NCBI RefSeq assembly: GCF_019649055.1
Contig: NW_026570249.1
Location: 62,001 to 126,000 of the forward strand
DNA length: 64,000 nt
Direction: 5' to 3'
Source: Paramacrobiotus metropolitanus
Lineage: Eukaryota; Tardigrada; Eutardigrada; Parachela; Macrobiotidae
The position numbers and the translations under genes are program-made. This document shows positions 58,853 to 64,000 of this stretch, in pieces. Below the pieces are notes generated by a model. The model saw only the letters and a program-made list of their open reading frames with translations, searched no databases and was not told where the DNA came from. Within the stretch, counting starts at the first letter, position 1. The number at the start of each line of letters is the position of its first letter.

Positions 58853-61279
58853 CGTTTCTCTGGAAGCGAGTGCTCTCACGCGAACAATTTTCCATGTTAT
58901 CAGTGAGGCTTTCAATTGTTGTCAGTGATAACGAGGACATAATGGATTGTGCACCTCCAATTCGTACAGATATTGTGTCTCTTATCGCATTTGGCCGGTT
59001 CACTACTGTGCAAAATGTGCATATTTTTCGTGGGTCGGCGATTGATTTCGTATCGGTTGATTTTATGATTTGCAGTTTGCGATAAAGGATCTCATGATAA
59101 TAGGTACATTATCCATAGTTCCCGGTAGAGCCTTTTGTACTGCATTAATCTGTGATAAAATTTTGCGGATAAATGTTATTCGCTTCTTTTTAGAAAGAAA
59201 TCTACTATAATCTGTGCGATATGCTTTAAAAGGTTATCAATAAAAAGCGCCGCAGTATTTATCTTAGAGTTTATTAATTTTTTGTAATATCACACAACAA
59301 TGCGCTGGCTATCAGAGTGGTGATTATCATAGCCTCATTTAGTAAAACATGTGTACAGATCGCTAAAGGTTATCTACTGAAAAGTGCTATCGCGGGGAGC
59401 ACCTTCAGATGGCGCCAAAAGAACCACAAAGCGATATTTGCTACTTGGCAGTACTTGCGATCATCATAATATTATCGATTTGACCTGTAAAATTTCGATT
59501 GCAAATACAGTTTCTTTAAGCTTCACAATATTTCCATATTTGACGTCATGCTGCATTTAGCAAAAAATAATAAGATGTAAAAGTCTACCTTATTGTAAAC
59601 TCTCGCGGCTGAGTTTCGCCATAAGGACTGCCTTTATTTTATATTCACAGCGTCATATCCTGCTTGGATAAGTGGGATAATGGGAATGTTTTCGCAGTTT
59701 TTGAACGTTTGTAGTGATTATCACTTGAATTAAAACGATGTACGTAGTTTTAGACGACAACATATTCGGTACTAATGCAAAGAAGTCCGTTTATTTATAG
59801 AAATTATGAATACGAGCATGAATATTTTGCATAATAATTTTTGAATATAATTTCTGTGCACCAAACGGATTAGCATGCCTACAGTAAGTACCGTATACTG
59901 AATGCAGGCCGTACGCAAGCAAAATTACAAACTTGTGAGAATTCATTGCTTACTACTAAGTTAAGTTTTATAAGTTATGGTTAATGGAAGTGTAATACAC
60001 TGTATTAAAAATTTTATTGTCCCGCTTATTCTTATCCAGGTTTATTTTTATCCAGATATTATTGTCCCGCTTTAGTATGCTGACTGCAATTTTGCGAAAA
60101 TTAATAGCGTGTGTGACTTTGTGTTGATGAGGGAATTTTCGACTTTGAGCACTCTTCCTGAGTTGAAATTCGCGTCGGGTTATACTGGCAGACGAAACAT
60201 GCAATACGACATCAAAAATGTTCGTCGTCGTATACAAATAATACAATCGCACGCACATGAAAGTAAATTTTTGCAATAATATAGTGCTTAATTAACGCTG
60301 AAAACAAGCAGTAGAGATCTATGCCGTTTTAATGCAAAACTTTCAACAAATTTTCTCACGAAAGTCATTATTCAGTGCTCTCGGCTTTGAAACACTCGGA
60401 CCTCCTGGACCGGAAGCAACTCGCATGATAACGGTGTTGAACTGTGGGACACAAGATTCGACTGGAAACCGGCGAGAAACGGTTCACAGAATATCTCCGC
60501 CAGCGGATCAGCATTGGGATACAACGAGGCAACGAAATTTAGGTATCTTGGGAACGGCGCCGAGAGGAGCAAATTTAAACCGCGAAGTTCTCTGTGATTA
60601 TAACCCGTGATGTTTTACAGACCGTTTAAGCTGATGTTTGAGTTTGAGTAATTACTGTATAAATTTTGGAATAAAAAAAAACATTGTAGCATCACACTGC
60701 ATATTTCTACATATATCACAAGTAGAAATGTCAAATTTTAGGCAAACGGAGACGTATGTGCTACGACATATTCCGGTAGTCAAAGACCTCATAGCCTCAC
60801 CCAGTCAGGATCTGCAGTGTTGTGCAGTATATGGTACCGATTGCCGAATAATATTGCTTGTTATTTTGATAGATACAGTAGTTTATTAGTCTAACATCTT
60901 AAGTTCAGGAAACCCATCTCACTGATAAAATACGCCGGAACGCATTCTTTGTAATGTTTCCATAAATTTCAAGGAAACCGTTCGACTGTACGTGCTGCAG
61001 TTCCTTTATGATTCATATTCCTAGTGTAAAGATTTTGCATACGCACGCCAAATTGTTCCCGACGACTGCGGCCATTGATGTGCACCTGTTGAGTACACAA
61101 ACATATAATATAGTATCTCACGCGAAAACTACATAATATGGCCAGCAGACGCGCACAGTCAATTCGCTGTGGCAAAATTTTCTAGCTCTTATATTTACGT
61201 TTTTTTTTATTTAGTATTCTGCTAATACGCACTGTACAGAGTAATCGTACCAAACTATTTTTTCCATAAAAAAGTTAGA
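58853..61279. other. Intergenic between A' and B'
   Basis: AT-rich. The A' and B' promoters face outward from it. No supportable gene; the open frames near 60332-60610 lack signal, motif or splice support. Confidence 0.4.
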
Positions 61280-62810
61280 ATGAATTCCTTTTTGGAACTA
61301 TGTTTCGTATTATTTGTCACTATTCAGGTAACTACTCTCTATCCAAAATTTCAGGGATAATGAGTTAAATGGAATTATTTTATAAATTATTAAGCTTTTC
61401 AGGTTTGCTCAAGCCAGTTTGCACCAACATTTTTCCAGCCTGCCGGTTACCAGTTTAGCAATGTTAACTGTATCCCCAACCAACCTGTCGGCACAATCTC
61501 GGCATACAGCAACAGTGTGGGTAATATTGCATACACGGCCGATCCGGGCACCGGAAGCGCCGTAACGGTCAATTCCTACAGCGGTCAGATCTCGATGGGT
61601 TCTACTGCCTCTTCCGGCATCGTGCAGTTCACCTTCCGTGCCACTAACCAGTACGGATCGAGCACAGTTCCGGTAACCATCTACTGCACCAACACCGGGA
61701 CAGGGATTAATACGGGCGGCCCCACTTTTCTCCAACCAACATACACTTTCACAGTGACCAGTTGTTCCACTGGTTACTATAGTACCAATGCTATTAATGT
61801 TGGAGCGGTGTACGCCAACGGAGCCAGTTATTATACGTTGTCCGCCGGAAACGGTAACAATCCGAGTGTTACGTTCAGTATCAACCCTAGCGGGCTGATC
61901 ACGATGAACGGATACGCAAGCGCTGGGTAAACTAAAATAAAAACTTCAATCACTAAAAAATTAAATAATCGAAATTAATCTGCTCAGCAATATAACCATT
62001 ATTATTAAGTTATATAATGTGTAATCTAAAATCAATCCCAATAAATCATCCATTATTGTAATTCATCCCTATTTTCCAAATAATCTTCGTCCAAATGATA
62101 CTTGTATGTATACATGCTGAATTATTATTCATACATACGCTTATCAAAGTTTTGTGAAAGCTGCTGAAAGATACCGCTAATTTATGCGTTGTTATCCTTA
62201 CTGATGGTAGACATAACTAGCTGTACATGTTACATGCGCATTTAATGAGTTACAAACTATTTAATTTATGTATAGTTAAAATTATGTATTACTGTTAAAA
62301 TTATATGTACGAGTACTATAATAGTGATATTTTTACAGTTATTACACGCTAACGGTTACGGCGTATGGAACAAATGGACTGACATCCAGCACAACGGTCA
62401 CAGTGTATCTTTCTTGCAATGGAAACACCAACCCAAATTATCCAGTTTCGGGAAATCCAGTATTTCAGCAGTCCAGCTACTCCTTCTGATCGGCACCTGC
62501 TGGCTCTGGTCTATGCATTAACCAGGGCGCAATCATCGGGAACATCTACGCCACCAACGCATATTCGTACGCGGTAACCAGTGGACCATCGGGACTTTTC
62601 ACTGTTTCCAACACTGGACAGATCTCACTGACCACCGCTGCTACCGGAGGCTACTATTCAATAACGGTCACCGCTTACGGCTCCAACGGGGGGTCGGCCA
62701 GTGTGCCGGTGACCATTAGCATTCCTTGCAATGTGCTCAGAAGAGCACCGGAACGCGATCGTAATGATAATAATGTTTTGCGTCGAGATAGGTGGGACCG
62801 AAGAAATTAA
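61280..62810 (+). pseudogene. Secreted cadherin-like repeat protein (gene B'), interrupted by TGA
   Basis: Exons 61280-61327, 61403-61926 and 62339-62810 match gene B exon for exon, with the same phases. Exon 1 is a signal peptide (MNSFLELCFVLFVTIQ). The first two repeats are intact (GSAVTVNSYSGQISM, FSINPSGLITMNG). In exon 3 the in-frame codon at 62487-62489 is TGA where gene B has AAT (SYTFNSAP in B). After it the frame stays open for 106 codons with full similarity to B (LFTVSNTGQISL, GGSASVPVTI). Products would be about 240 residues if TGA is read as stop, or 347 with readthrough. It could be a fresh pseudogene, a truncated allele, readthrough or a base error. AATAAA at 62809-62814 overlaps the final TAA. 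Confidence 0.82.
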
Positions 62811-63089
62811 TAAAATACGGGACGTTTTATCTCTGTTTTATTTCTGAATTTGATTCCTTTGATTCTCATATAAATGTATAATGACAGATGTTTAATGTTT
62901 CTGTTTGTCTTCGGCCATTCTGAACAATATTTGCCCTGATGAGTTAAAATAAACAGAAATATTAATTTTTTAGTGCTGCTATCCAAATTCCTTTCCCAAA
63001 TTTTCATGTTACTGGTTTTTATAATCTCTATCCTGCACTGGCATACAATAAATTCACTGTTCAGCTAGGAAATGTGTAAAGCTACGATT

Positions 63090-63165
63090 AATAAGTAATA
63101 ATTAAGTAATGTCAGTAATTAATAAGTAATAATTAAGTAAGTAATTATTAAGTAAGTAAGTAACG
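63090..63165. repeat. AT-rich tandem repeat
   Basis: Iterated ATTAATAAGTAATAATTAAG and shorter TAAG units over about 75 bases. Confidence 0.7.
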
Positions 63166-63548
63166 CTGTAAAAAATCTAGAGTAGTGGACGCGAACTTAA
63201 CGTACTGTACAGTGCTGCGAAACAAACATGAAATCACCGTTGTGTGCACACCTCTGCACTTAAGTAGACAATTGTGCCGGCTCTTATGGACCAACCATAA
63301 GCTGGGGTAAAATTACAATTAATTTTGAAAGCCATACGTTCTATTATTTGGTACAGTAATACATCAAAATTTCACGGTGATTAGGAAAACGTGTACGTAT
63401 CCTACAATTAATTTACTTACACTCTAATCAACCCCACCGGGATTTAGCATCATCCTACAACCAAAATAATATGTGATGATGGTTCATCTGCACGATTACA
63501 ATGTCGTATGCGTAGCGTCATAAAATTAATTACTGCATGTTGTGTGCA

Positions 63549-63812
63549 GCTGGCTCGGTTAGTGGATTACAGAGTGTTGGTTTTCGGCCTCTCTGGTGCA
63601 ATTTTAGCACGTGGAATGTTCCTGGATCAATTTTCTCAGCGTATACTCAAACCCATCTCGTAATTCCGATCAAAAATTATATTTTCGACATATCTGATGT
63701 GATTAGAAGAGGTGTCGAATTAGCAAGAACTATGGAAATCAATTCATTAGAAGCCGCGGAAAATCATCACAAGGGCAAATTCAAACTGTCTCGTTACTTA
63801 TTTCGTCGGTAG
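63549..63812 (+). CDS. Possible partial exon, unknown
   Basis: Open frame preceded by GTGTGCAG at 63541-63548 and ending near a potential GT donor at 63810. It includes a charged helical-looking stretch (DVIRRGVELARTMEINSLEA). No known family was recognised and no neighbouring exon is seen inside the window, so this is weak. Confidence 0.2.
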   Translation, partial: AGSVSGLQSVGFRPLWCNFSTWNVPGSIFSAYTQTHLVIPIKNYIFDISDVIRRGVELARTMEINSLEAAENHHKGKFKLSRYLFRR

Positions 63813-64000
63813 ACTGTAGCAGATGGCCCGCATACCTTCCTCTTCCCGTCCAAACTCTGGTGAGTTTTTTGCGCTTATTTGAGACCACAGGTTGATCTTT
63901 GTGCGACAGAATATATATGTATGATATCATTTGCGAAAAAAAATGAATTCTCTTGTGCAAAAGTAATGATATACCTTCGATATATACAATATATTTGTAG

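Larger units (their letters stand above)
62811..64000. other. Intergenic, right edge
   Basis: Contains the tandem TAAGTAATTA-type repeat at about 63090-63165. An open frame at 63537-63812 (91 codons) follows an AG at 63548. It could be a partial exon of a gene running off the window, but I recognise no family. Confidence 0.35.

Noticed and set aside
60332-60610. 92-codon plus-strand frame between A' and B'
   Set aside because: No signal peptide, motif, splice site or paralog near the B gene.

Overview
This window is nuclear DNA of an intron-rich but compact metazoan. Introns are mostly 50-120 bp with GT-AG ends, intergenic DNA is AT-rich, and the genes are animal-specific (class-2 semaphorin, receptor guanylyl cyclase, proteasome Rpn1, carnitine acetyltransferase). 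Protein similarity and gene compactness suggest an ecdysozoan invertebrate, perhaps a tardigrade or small crustacean. That placement is inference only. Gene models were built by hand: reading frame, splice phase and family motifs agree across nearly every junction of the conserved genes.

Layout. 725-5230 (-) is a complete 16-exon PSMD2/Rpn1. 5940-6010 (+) is tRNA-Gly(UCC). 6396-9516 (-) is a complete 9-exon carnitine O-acetyltransferase. 9961-15660 is a 5.7-kb P-superfamily DNA transposon with perfect 94-bp terminal inverted repeats and a 7-bp target duplication. Its (+) strand gene carries, in order, a nuclear-receptor-type zinc finger, a Smad-type MH1 domain, a THAP zinc finger and a P-element transposase. 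17841-18435 looks like a small MITE. 19656-20819 (+) encodes a secreted leucine-rich-repeat protein. 21668-26567 (+) encodes a receptor guanylyl cyclase whose cyclase domain has lost several catalytic residues. 27558-37783 (-) is a complete 13-exon Semaphorin-2a gene. 37784-52668 is a 15-kb stretch with no supportable gene. 52782-62810 holds two pairs of inverted paralogs: a helical secreted protein (A at 52782-53886 +, A' at 57633-58736 -) and a cadherin-like secreted protein (B at 54718-56296 -, B' at 61280-62810 +). B' is interrupted by an in-frame TGA.

Most interesting observation. The transposon gene appears to join three unrelated DNA-binding domains (nuclear receptor, MH1, THAP) to a P-type transposase. 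MH1 and THAP are read through in a single open frame, with all MH1 and THAP zinc ligands present. The rest of the gene has several frame breaks although the element ends are perfect. This could mean a decayed copy moved in trans, or base-calling indels. The host genes nearby are frame-perfect, which argues against general assembly noise.

PSMD2, CRAT and Sema2a look like ordinary single-copy host genes. The transposon sits 444 bp upstream of the CRAT start codon and may affect its promoter. The A/B cluster looks like a young, still rearranging local family of secreted proteins.
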